Shown: positions 23,947-31,658 of the stretch, piece after piece
Layout of the letters: each line of letters starts with the position of its first letter
Position numbering within the stretch: the first letter of the stretch is position 1
DNA from: Allobosea sp. ASV33
Lineage (GTDB): Bacteria > Pseudomonadota > Alphaproteobacteria > Rhizobiales > Beijerinckiaceae
Assembly: GCF_016428755.1 (NCBI RefSeq)
Contig: NZ_JAELTI010000022.1
Coordinates: forward strand, 1 to 62,382
Length of the DNA: 62,382 nt
Direction of reading: 5' to 3'
Notes under the pieces: model-generated
Told to the model about the DNA's origin: nothing
Seen by the model: the letters and a program-made list of their open reading frames with translations, nothing else
The model's database searches: none
Program-made: the position numbers and the translations under genes

Positions 23947-25191
23947 TCAGCGATCGGCCCGTGCCATGACGGTGTGCAAGAGCACGTTGAGGCCGGGCTC
24001 CAGGTCTTCCTTCGTGCAAAGCTCGGCATTGTTATGGGTGATGCCGCCCTTGCAGGGCGCGAAGATCATCGTTGTGGGGGCATGGCGCGCGACGAAATAG
24101 GCATCGTGCCCGGCCTGGCTGAGGATATCTTGCGTGCGGTAGCCCAGCGCCAGCGAGGTCTTGCGCACGCTGTCGATCAGCTCCTGCGCGAAGATCTTGC
24201 CGCCCCATTTCCAGACATCGAGGATTTCGGCGGTGCAGCCGGCGCGGGCGGCGGATTCGCCGACGGCGCGGCGGACGCGCTCGGCCATGACCTCGGAGGT
24301 TTCCGGATCGGGATGGCGGACGTCGCAGACGGCCTGCGCCCAATCTGACAGGATGCCCGGCTTGTTCGGCCAGGCGGCGAGGCGCGCGGCCGTCGCCTTG
24401 CCGCCGCCGGCGGCATAGGCCCAGCCGATCTCGTCGGTCTCGACAAGCAGGCGGGCGCCGGCCAGAAGGGCGTTGCGGCGGCGCTCCATCGGCCAGGGGC
24501 CGGTATGGGCGGTCTCGCCCTTGAACTCGACGAGCATGCCCGTGCTCGGAAAGCCGCCGGTGACGACGCCGACCTGCATGCCGTCGCGGTCGAGATAATA
24601 GCCTTGCTCGATATGGAACTCGACATAGGCGTCGAAGGCGTGCGGCACGGCTTCCATCGCGCCGCGATAGCCGATCCGCTCCAGCTCCTGGCCGATCGTG
24701 CGGCCGTCTTCGTCGGTGCGGCCTTGCGCGAAGTCGAGCGTATAGGCGCCGACGAAGCAGCCGGAGCCGACCATCGGCGGCGAGAAGCGCGCGCCTTCCT
24801 CGTTGGTCCAGTTGACGATCTCGATCGGCCGGCGCGTGCGATGGCCGAGCGCATCGAGCGTGCGGCAGACTTCCAGCGCGCCGAGCACGCCGGCGATGCC
24901 GTCGAAGCGGCCGCCATTGATCTGGGTGTCGAGATGGCTGCCCATCACCACCGGTGGCAGGCTGTCATCGGTGCCGGCGCGGCGGGCGAAGATGTTGCCG
25001 ATGCCGTCGACGCGAACGGTGAGACCCGCCTCGCGGCACCAGCCGACGAAGGTGTCGCGCACCTCCTTGTCGGCATCGGAAAGCGCGAGGCGCGAGAGAC
25101 CGCCCGGCCGGCCCGGGCCGATCTCGGCCGAGCGCTCGATCGTGGTCCAGAAGCGCTCGATGTCGATACGGGCCGTGTCGAGGCTGGGCAT
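23947..25191 (-). CDS. Zn-dependent amidase, hydantoinase/carbamoylase family (M20-like)
   Basis: The 414-residue protein has the metal-site pattern of N-carbamoyl-L-amino-acid hydrolases/allantoate amidohydrolases: GSHLDTQINGGRFDG (His and bridging Asp), NWTNEEGARF (Glu), EFHIEQGYYLD (His) and a C-terminal GHDAYFVAR (His). It would release ammonia and CO2 from an N-carbamoyl or ureido compound. The gene stands alone, convergent with LysR. Upstream at 25324-25333 is a sequence matching half of the LysR operator, suggesting shared control. The hydantoinase-like gene at the left edge could supply an N-carbamoyl substrate; that link is inference. Confidence 0.92.
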   Translation of the reverse strand: MPSLDTARIDIERFWTTIERSAEIGPGRPGGLSRLALSDADKEVRDTFVGWCREAGLTVRVDGIGNIFARRAGTDDSLPPVVMGSHLDTQINGGRFDGIAGVLGALEVCRTLDALGHRTRRPIEIVNWTNEEGARFSPPMVGSGCFVGAYTLDFAQGRTDEDGRTIGQELERIGYRGAMEAVPHAFDAYVEFHIEQGYYLDRDGMQVGVVTGGFPSTGMLVEFKGETAHTGPWPMERRRNALLAGARLLVETDEIGWAYAAGGGKATAARLAAWPNKPGILSDWAQAVCDVRHPDPETSEVMAERVRRAVGESAARAGCTAEILDVWKWGGKIFAQELIDSVRKTSLALGYRTQDILSQAGHDAYFVARHAPTTMIFAPCKGGITHNNAELCTKEDLEPGLNVLLHTVMARADR

Positions 25192-25345
25192 GACGGTCTC
25201 CTCTCCGCCGGGCCGGGCGGGAGCTGCTGCGGGGCGATGACGCGACGGGTTTCGCGCCGCGTGCGCAGGCGAACCGTCCAGCTCAGGATTTCAGGCGAGG
25301 GGCGGCGCAGGCAAATAGATATTGCCTATGCTTGCCATCGGCGCG

Positions 25346-26602
25346 TCAGCGCCGGCTGGCGGCTTGCTCGGCTGCGCGCTGCCTTGGCCGGACGATCGCC
25401 CAGGAGCCGATGAGCACAATGACCTCCGAGAGCGCGCCGCCGAGCAAGGCCCAGGACGGCGGGACGGTCAGCAGCAGCACGAAGACGAGCAGCAGGCCGG
25501 CCGCGGCGGCGATGGCCGAGAGAATGGCGATGGAGCGGTAGTCCTGCGCGATCTCCAGCCAGATGCGCGGCATGACATAGAGCATCGGCAGGCTGCTCAT
25601 CACCCAGGCCAGGACGGAAATCTTGAAGAAGCGCGTGCCTTCGAGGCTGTCGGGCTCGATGAAGGGCAAGGCGATCAGGACGACGATGCCGTAGAGGATG
25701 CCGAGGCAGGCGAGCGGCAGGGGCCAGCGCCGCAGCCGCTGCCCGACCTTGGCGAAATCGCGATGCGCCATGAGCTTGGAGAGCTCGGGATGCATCATGT
25801 TGGCGAAGGCGGTGGAGACGATACGCAGCGGCACGAAATTGACCAGCGCCGCCGCGATCGGGGCATAGGCAGCGGGACCCGCCATCGCCGCGACCATCAA
25901 GGCCATGCCCTGGCCCTGGAGGTTGGTGATCGTCACGCTCAGCACGGACCATTTGAGCTCGCGCCAGAGCTTGCGGTAGCGCCGCCAGACATGCCGGCCG
26001 AAATTGATCCGCAGGGGGCGCCGCCGCGAGAGGATCAACAGCACCGCGATGCCGAGCGCGTTGGCTGCCGTCATCACCGCGAAGGTGTGCTGGAGGATAT
26101 GGGTGCCGTCCCATATCACCCAGGCGGTCCCGGCGGCGCCGCTGAGGGTGAAGGTGAGATCGCTGAGGCTCACCAGCATCTGGCGATTGCGGGCAAACAG
26201 GACCGTGCGGACATGCGCGCGCATCGACCACAGCCCGATGAAGGCTCCGCCGAACAGCGCGCCCTCGTCGAGCCAGACGCCGAGGACGCCGGTGACGACC
26301 AGGCCGAGCAGCAGCGACAGCAGCATCGCAGCCGAACCGAAGGTGACCTCATAGGCGCCGGCCGCGCCGGAGCCGCGGCTCTGGGCGATCGCGATGCTGG
26401 CAGGCAGCGCCGTAAAGGCGCGGATATAGGTCAGGCCCAGGCCGCCGACGACCATCACCAGGGCGAAGATGCCGTAGTCGCGTGCCGATACGGAATGCAG
26501 CAGCGCAATGTTGAGGCCGAGATGGAAGGCGCTCTGCATCGCTTCGCCGCCGACCATGACGACGAGTCGCAGCACGATATGACGGATGGCCTGGAGGTTC
26601 AT
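25346..26602 (-). CDS. Polysaccharide flippase, Wzx/MATE-like
   Basis: The 418-residue hydrophobic protein has about 12 predicted membrane spans, for example FGSAAMLLSLLLGLVVTGVL and AILSAIAAAAGLLLVFVLLL, and basic cytoplasmic loops (SRRRPLRINFGRHVWRRYRK). Length and topology fit oligosaccharide-lipid flippases of the polysaccharide biosynthesis family. Its start overlaps the stop of the glycosyltransferase gene by 4 bp (26599-26602), so it is translated with it. It would move a lipid-linked repeat unit across the inner membrane for export with the Wzc-like protein. Confidence 0.85.
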   Translation of the reverse strand: MNLQAIRHIVLRLVVMVGGEAMQSAFHLGLNIALLHSVSARDYGIFALVMVVGGLGLTYIRAFTALPASIAIAQSRGSGAAGAYEVTFGSAAMLLSLLLGLVVTGVLGVWLDEGALFGGAFIGLWSMRAHVRTVLFARNRQMLVSLSDLTFTLSGAAGTAWVIWDGTHILQHTFAVMTAANALGIAVLLILSRRRPLRINFGRHVWRRYRKLWRELKWSVLSVTITNLQGQGMALMVAAMAGPAAYAPIAAALVNFVPLRIVSTAFANMMHPELSKLMAHRDFAKVGQRLRRWPLPLACLGILYGIVVLIALPFIEPDSLEGTRFFKISVLAWVMSSLPMLYVMPRIWLEIAQDYRSIAILSAIAAAAGLLLVFVLLLTVPPSWALLGGALSEVIVLIGSWAIVRPRQRAAEQAASRR

Positions 26603-27738
26603 CGCGGGCGGCTCGAGCCCTGGCGAAGCATGTCGGCGGCCACCGCCGCGATCGCCTGCGCGACGGCCTGCTCGCTGAACAGGGCGTTGAAGCGTTCGCG
26701 ACCGGCCTGCGCCATCGGCGCGAGAGCCTCCGGATGGCTGACGATACCAGCGAGAGCCCGTGCCAGCGCGTCGGCATCCCCCGGCGGCAGCAGGCAGCCG
26801 GTGACGCCGTCATCGACCACCTCGCGCAAGCCGCCGATGGCCGAGGCGAGCGGCGGGCGGCCGAAGGCCATCGCCTCGATCGCGACGCGGCCGAGCGATT
26901 CCGGCCGGCGCGACGGCACGGTGACGACATCCGCCCAGCGATAGAGCGGGGTCGGATCGTCGAGGAAGGGCTCGACGCTGACATGGGAAGCGAGGCCGGC
27001 GCTGGTCACGGCTTCGCGCAAGGCAATTTCGAGGCCGGGATCCTCGAAGGCGCTGCCGACGATGCGGGTCTCGATGCGGTCGCGGGTTTCCGAGGGCAGG
27101 GACGCCAGCGCCGCGAGCAGGACTTCCTGGCCCTTGATGCGGTTGATCCGGCCGAGCATCAGCACGCGCAGCGGGCGCTTGCCGTCATAGTCGGTCGGCG
27201 CCCAGTCGGCTGGGCCGGCGACGCCGTTATAGATCACGTCCGAGGGCGTGCCCAGCGGTGCCTCGAAGGCGTCGCGCGTCGCCCGCGAGTTGAAGATCAG
27301 GCGGGCGCGGCCCCAGAGGATCAGCCGGCGCAGCAGCGTGCGGGTCGCGCCTTCGGGGATCTCGTGGATGTGCTGGAGCGCCTTGCCCGGAAAGAAACGG
27401 GCGGCCAGCACATGGTCCACGATGACCGAGGTGTTGATGTAGACGAGGTCGCAGCGCCTGAGGCGCCGGGCGGCCCGCAAGACGGCGCGGGGCAGGGCGA
27501 TCGGCGCGGTCGCGACCAGCCGCGGCAAATCCTTGCGGCGGAGCACCCAGAGCGGCTCGATCACGATGCGGCTAGCATTGCCTTCGAGCAGCCGGCGGAT
27601 CGGCCCGTCGCGCGGCAGCACGACTTCGATCTCGGCCGACGGATAGGCCTGGCGCAGCGCCGCGACGCTTTCGGCGAAGCTGCGGTCCGAGCCGTAGAGT
27701 TCGTACCCTTGATGTATGCAGGCAATGCGGAGCGTCAC
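26599..27738 (-). CDS. Glycosyltransferase family 4
   Basis: The protein has 379 residues from a GTG at 27738, which opens on LRIACIHQGYELYGSDRS, the usual N-terminal beta strand and acceptor loop of GT4 enzymes. An in-frame ATG at 27780 sits in the centre of a perfect palindrome and seems less likely. The C-terminal half has RVLMLGRINRIKGQEVLL, WADVVTVPSRRPESLGRVAIEAMAFGRPPLAS and GDADALARAL, the donor-nucleotide-binding GT-B signature with its E-X7-E-like segment. Sugar specificity unknown. It is coupled to the flippase. Confidence 0.9.
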   Translation of the reverse strand: MTLRIACIHQGYELYGSDRSFAESVAALRQAYPSAEIEVVLPRDGPIRRLLEGNASRIVIEPLWVLRRKDLPRLVATAPIALPRAVLRAARRLRRCDLVYINTSVIVDHVLAARFFPGKALQHIHEIPEGATRTLLRRLILWGRARLIFNSRATRDAFEAPLGTPSDVIYNGVAGPADWAPTDYDGKRPLRVLMLGRINRIKGQEVLLAALASLPSETRDRIETRIVGSAFEDPGLEIALREAVTSAGLASHVSVEPFLDDPTPLYRWADVVTVPSRRPESLGRVAIEAMAFGRPPLASAIGGLREVVDDGVTGCLLPPGDADALARALAGIVSHPEALAPMAQAGRERFNALFSEQAVAQAIAAVAADMLRQGSSRPR

Positions 27739-27770
27739 GATCCAATTCCGTTCGAGGCCGCAGCGGTCCG

Positions 27771-27788
27771 TTCCGGACATGTCCGGAA
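27771..27788. promoter_or_regulatory. Perfect 18-bp palindrome in divergent glycosyltransferase promoter region
   Basis: TTCCGGACATGTCCGGAA is fully self-complementary. It lies in the 171-bp region between two divergent glycosyltransferase genes, 33 bp from the minus-strand start. A further partial copy, ATTCCGGATG, is at 27811-27820. It looks like a dimer-binding operator controlling both halves of the exopolysaccharide locus; the regulator is not identified. Confidence 0.6.
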
Positions 27789-27909
27789 TTCGAGAAAGCC
27801 CGTCCTAACCATTCCGGATGAAAGGAGGATAAATCACGGAAATTCAAGGCATAATGAAAGTGCGACGCTTTGCCTGCGATGATGTGCGGGCCGGTTTGGA
27901 CAGGTTGAA

Positions 27910-29082
27910 ATGGACACCCCTCCCACCCTGCTGATCCTCGGAACGCGCGGGATTCCGGCAGCGCATGGCGGTTTCGAGACCTTTGCCGAGAAGCTGGCGC
28001 TCTTTCTCGTGGAGCGCGGCTGGCGCGTGGGCGTCTATTGCCAGGACGAGGTCCCCGCCGTCACGCAGCGGTTTCGCAGCGAGATGTGGCGCGGCATCGA
28101 GCTGATCCGGACGCAGGTCGCGTCCGACGGGCCGCGGGCGACGCTCGAATTCGACTGGCATTGCGTGCGGGATGCGGCGCGCCGCGAGGCGGTGAGCCTC
28201 GTGCTGGGCTATAACGGGGCGGTCTTCCTGCCCTATCTGCGTTTGGCGGGGCGCAAGATCCTGACCAACATGGACGGCATCGAATGGCGCCGGCCGAAAT
28301 GGTCCTTTCCGGTCCGCGCCTGGTTCTGGCTCAACGAATGGATCGCCGCCTGGTCGTCCAACCGGCTGGTGGCCGACCATCCCGTCATCGCCGACCATCT
28401 GGCGACCCGGCGTCCGCGCTCGGCGACGGCCATGATCCCCTATGGCGGCGTGCCGATTGCTTCGGCGCCGACGGCCCCTCTCGCGAGGCTCGGCCTCGAA
28501 AGCGGCCGCTATCTCGTGTCGATCGCCCGGATAGAACCCGACAATTCGATCCTGACGCTGGTCGAGGCTTTCTCACGCAAGCCGCGCGGCATGAAGCTCG
28601 TGGTCCTCGGCACGTTCTCGGACAAGATCGCGTATCACCGCGAGGTCATGGCCGCGGCAGGGCCGGAGGTGCTGACGCCCGGCGCGATCTATGACCCCGG
28701 CGTCGTCCAGGCCCTGCGCTTCCATGCGCGGGCCTATATGCATGGCCATACGGTCGGCGGCACCAATCCGTCGCTGGTCGAGGCGCTCTGGGCGGGCAAC
28801 CCGGTCATCGCGCATGACAATCCCTATAACCGCTGGACCGCCGGGGAGGCCGGGCTGTTCTTCAAGGACGAGGCCGGCTGCTCCGAGGCGATCGACAGGC
28901 TGATCGCCGATGACATCCTTGCCGGGCGCCTGAAGAAAGCGGCGCTGTCGCGAGCGCAGGAAAAGTTCAAGTGGCAGGCCGTGCTCGAGCATTACGAGCG
29001 CGAGGCGCTGGCCTTGATGGGCGGTGCCGCTGCCGCGCCCGAACTGGCCGCCGTCAAGCTGGCCGACAAGAGTTCCGGATGA
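27910..29082 (+). CDS. Glycosyltransferase with DUF1972 N-terminus
   Basis: The 390-residue GT-B glycosyltransferase begins with TLLILGTRGIPAAHGGFETFAEKL, the hallmark of DUF1972 rhamnosyl/galactosyl-type transferases. It has LTNMDGIEWRRPKW in the middle and a C-terminal donor site, HGHTVGGTNPSLVEALWAGNPVIA. An ACAGGTTGA sequence serves as ribosome site. Its stop overlaps the GH5 gene start (ATGA, 29079-29082). It probably adds one sugar of the exopolysaccharide repeat unit. Confidence 0.92.
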   Translation: MDTPPTLLILGTRGIPAAHGGFETFAEKLALFLVERGWRVGVYCQDEVPAVTQRFRSEMWRGIELIRTQVASDGPRATLEFDWHCVRDAARREAVSLVLGYNGAVFLPYLRLAGRKILTNMDGIEWRRPKWSFPVRAWFWLNEWIAAWSSNRLVADHPVIADHLATRRPRSATAMIPYGGVPIASAPTAPLARLGLESGRYLVSIARIEPDNSILTLVEAFSRKPRGMKLVVLGTFSDKIAYHREVMAAAGPEVLTPGAIYDPGVVQALRFHARAYMHGHTVGGTNPSLVEALWAGNPVIAHDNPYNRWTAGEAGLFFKDEAGCSEAIDRLIADDILAGRLKKAALSRAQEKFKWQAVLEHYEREALALMGGAAAAPELAAVKLADKSSG

Positions 29083-30323
29083 GCTTCAGCCGCCGGGCGG
29101 TCCTGGCGGGAGGCGTCGGGGCAACGCTGCTCGGCGCGAGGCCGGCGCAGGCCGCGCAACCGCTCGTTCTTCGGCGCGGGATCAATCTGTGGCCGTGGTT
29201 CTCGCTGACGCGGGAATTTCCGGCGCCGCGCACCGACTATGACTGGCCGCCTTTCCAGCTCGATCGTCCCGTTCCGACGGCGCGCGATCTCGGCCGGTTG
29301 CGCCGGGCGGGCTTCGATTTCGTGCGCATTCCCGTCGATCCCGGGCCGATCCTGACCGCCGCGTCGCGCGAGCGGGTGATCCTGCTGGACCAGGTCGTGG
29401 CGGCGGTCGCACAGGCGCTCGGCCAGGGTTTCGCCGTCGTCCTCAATCTCCATGCCAATGCGGCCACGCATCACTGGACCCCGACGTATCTCTTCGGCAG
29501 CGAGGCCGCGCCGGGCTTTCCGGCCTATCTCGCATTGATTGCGGAACTGGCGGGCCGGCTGGTACGGCTGGGGCCGGGCCGTGTCGCGCTCGAACCCGTC
29601 AACGAACCGTTCCAGGCTTGCGGCGCCGCCGAATGGGATCGGATCCAGCGACGCATGCTCGGCGCCGCGCGAAGTGCTGCTCCCGATCTCACGCTGGTCG
29701 CGACGGGGGCTTGCGGTAGCATGATCGCCGGGCTGGAACCGTTGAAGGCGAGCGCGCTCGCGGCCTTTGAGCCGCTGCTCTTCACCTTCCACTTCTACGA
29801 GCCCTACCTGTTCTCGCATCAGGGCGCGAAATGGATGAGCGAGCCGTTCTATCCGGCGCTCAACGCGGTGCCATGGCCGGCGTCGCGCGGCACGCTGGAG
29901 ACGACGCTCGCCGCCGTCCGTGCCCGGATGGCAGAACTCGGCCAGCCGGCATCAGGGAGCGGCGCCGCGACCTATCGGGAGACCGAGCGGGTGCTGAAGG
30001 AGTATTTCGACGCCCGGCCGGACCGGCCCTTCATCGAGGGCTATCTGCGCCAGGTCCGGGCCTGGGCGCAGCGCGAGGGCATCGCGCCCGGCCGTGTCCT
30101 GATGGGCGAATTCGGCGCGGTCCGGACGGGCGCGGGCATTGCCGCTTCCGCCCCCGCCGACCGCGCGCGCTATGTCAGGGATGTTCGAACGAGCGCCGAG
30201 GCACTCGGTTTTCCCTGGGCGTTCTGGAACCTGTTCGACAGCCTGGGCCTGTTGGTCGACGATGTCAGCCGGCAGCCCGACCCGGCCATGATCGAGGCGC
30301 TCGGGCTGAAGATGCCGGGCTGA
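29079..30323 (+). CDS. Exported glycoside hydrolase family 5 (cellulase-like) glycanase
   Basis: The protein has 414 residues. The N-terminus MSFSRRAVLAGGVGATLLGARPAQA has a twin-arginine-style or Sec signal (SRRAVLAGG) cleaved near AQA. The GH5 active site is visible: acid/base E176 in EPVNEPF and nucleophile E344 in MGEFGAV. HLHANAATHHW-like and TFHFYEPYLF segments supply further substrate contacts. Glycanases inside polysaccharide loci usually trim or release the polymer. The last 59 bp overlap antisense the 3' end of the VpsF-like gene (30265-30323). Confidence 0.88.
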   Translation: MSFSRRAVLAGGVGATLLGARPAQAAQPLVLRRGINLWPWFSLTREFPAPRTDYDWPPFQLDRPVPTARDLGRLRRAGFDFVRIPVDPGPILTAASRERVILLDQVVAAVAQALGQGFAVVLNLHANAATHHWTPTYLFGSEAAPGFPAYLALIAELAGRLVRLGPGRVALEPVNEPFQACGAAEWDRIQRRMLGAARSAAPDLTLVATGACGSMIAGLEPLKASALAAFEPLLFTFHFYEPYLFSHQGAKWMSEPFYPALNAVPWPASRGTLETTLAAVRARMAELGQPASGSGAATYRETERVLKEYFDARPDRPFIEGYLRQVRAWAQREGIAPGRVLMGEFGAVRTGAGIAASAPADRARYVRDVRTSAEALGFPWAFWNLFDSLGLLVDDVSRQPDPAMIEALGLKMPG

Positions 30324-31617
30324 GCGGAGCTGCCTTGGTCTGGTGCTCCGGGCGATAGAGGCAGAGCACGACGATCGCGAACTTGGCGGGCAGGTTCGTC
30401 TTCGTCGCGATGCTCTCCGAGCCGTTCAAGAGGATGATCCAGACGAGCATCGGCAGCCAGACGCCGCCCGCCCGCCCGATCCGCGCGAGCTCGTACATGA
30501 ACAGGCCGAAGGCCACGGTCACCAGCGCGGTGACGATCGCGCCCTGATAGAGCGTCATGCGGATGAAGGGGTTCTCGATGCCCCATTCCAGGCCGTTGAC
30601 GCGCCGGAGCGTGTCGACAAGGTCGTTGTCGGGGCCGAAGACGAGATCGCCCAGCGAGAACATGCCGAGCAGGTCGAGCATCTCCTTGCGCGCATTGGCG
30701 CTGCCGCCGTCGGAGACGAAGCGCGTCGCGACGTCGTCGAAGAAGCCGACGGTCGCCAATCCACCGATCGCGACCGGCAGCAGCGCCGCCAGCAGGCAGG
30801 CGATCGCGGCGCCGACGAGCGAGACGCGCCCGCCGCGCAACGAGGCGAACAGCATCGCGATGCCGTAGCAGAGGCCGAGCGCCAGCGAGACCAGCAGCGC
30901 CGTCCGGCCACCGAAGACGACGAGGGCTGCGCTCTGCAAGGCGATCAGCGTGCCGCGCACGGCCGGCGAGAGCGGGCGGGAGCCGCTGATCAGTGCCATC
31001 AGATAGCAGGCGGTGATCATGGCATTGGCCAGCGGATGGCCGTGCAGTGCGGCGGAGCGTGTATCCGTCTCGAAGGCGATGCCGTCGAAGCGATAGGGGA
31101 AGAGGCGGATCTGGGTGACGAATTCGGCGAGCGCGAGCAGGGCGTTCGCCGTCATCACGACATGCAGGATCGTGGTCAGCGTCGCCATGGTCTCGTCGTC
31201 GGCGTCGGCGAGCAGGAAGACCAGCAGGCAGGCGGCGACATAGGTGTCGACCATGCCGCCGATGCCGGCGCCGCCGCGCAGGATGGTGACTATAATGACG
31301 GCGATGGTGACGACCAGCATCAGGAGCGTCGCCGGCCGGGCGCTGGCGAGGTGGATGGCGCGGCTGACCGGATCGCCGCTGGCGAGCACGCTCCAGCAGA
31401 AGAACAGCACGACCATGTAGGTCGAGGGATGGATCTTGGTCGCGGCCGAGCCGGCGAGGCCGTCGTAATTGTAGCCGACGAGCCAGAGCATGCCGCCGGA
31501 GATGCAGAACAGCACGAGCACCGTGGCGATGAGGCCGATGCGGCTGATCCCGTCGAGCCGGGCCCAGCCCGGTGCAGCCCGCAGCCCGGCGGTGCGCATG
31601 AGGAGATTTTGCTGCAT
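30265..31617 (-). CDS. VpsF-like polysaccharide polymerase/ligase membrane protein
   Basis: The protein has about 450 residues with roughly ten membrane spans and a long loop between residues 280 and 360 (DDVATRFVSDGGSANARKEML, then GIENPFIRMTLYQG). This arrangement resembles O-antigen ligase/Wzy-like proteins and the VpsF family of Vibrio exopolysaccharide loci. The start is uncertain: a GTG at 31626 lies within a dispersed repeat, while ATG 31617 follows GAAGAAA; a further ATG is at 31599. It would polymerise or ligate the repeat units in the periplasm. The 3' end overlaps the GH5 gene antisense. Confidence 0.82.
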   Translation of the reverse strand: MQQNLLMRTAGLRAAPGWARLDGISRIGLIATVLVLFCISGGMLWLVGYNYDGLAGSAATKIHPSTYMVVLFFCWSVLASGDPVSRAIHLASARPATLLMLVVTIAVIIVTILRGGAGIGGMVDTYVAACLLVFLLADADDETMATLTTILHVVMTANALLALAEFVTQIRLFPYRFDGIAFETDTRSAALHGHPLANAMITACYLMALISGSRPLSPAVRGTLIALQSAALVVFGGRTALLVSLALGLCYGIAMLFASLRGGRVSLVGAAIACLLAALLPVAIGGLATVGFFDDVATRFVSDGGSANARKEMLDLLGMFSLGDLVFGPDNDLVDTLRRVNGLEWGIENPFIRMTLYQGAIVTALVTVAFGLFMYELARIGRAGGVWLPMLVWIILLNGSESIATKTNLPAKFAIVVLCLYRPEHQTKAAPLSPASSARAPRSWPGRAAG

Positions 31618-31657
31618 TTTCTTCACGCGAACCGGTGTCCACTTCGCTTGAAAATGC
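31614..31657. repeat. Dispersed GCATTTTC...GAAAATGC intergenic repeat
   Basis: GCATTTTC (31614-31621) and GAAAATGC (31650-31657) are perfect 8-bp inverted ends around TTCACGCGAACCGGTGTCC and ACTTCGCTT. This AGCATTTTC-AAGCGAAGTGGACACCGGTTCGCGTGAAGAAAATGC pattern is one I recall as a recurrent intergenic element of Hyphomicrobiales genomes. It begins right at the wzc stop and extends into the start of the VpsF-like gene, supplying its candidate start codons. Confidence 0.65.
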
Positions 31658-31658
31658 T

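Noticed and set aside
27821..27934. AAAGGAGGAT ribosome-like site and a 26-codon frame from 27854 overlapping the glycosyltransferase start
   Set aside because: The site has no start codon at proper distance and the small frame lacks its own ribosome site; a leader peptide cannot be supported.
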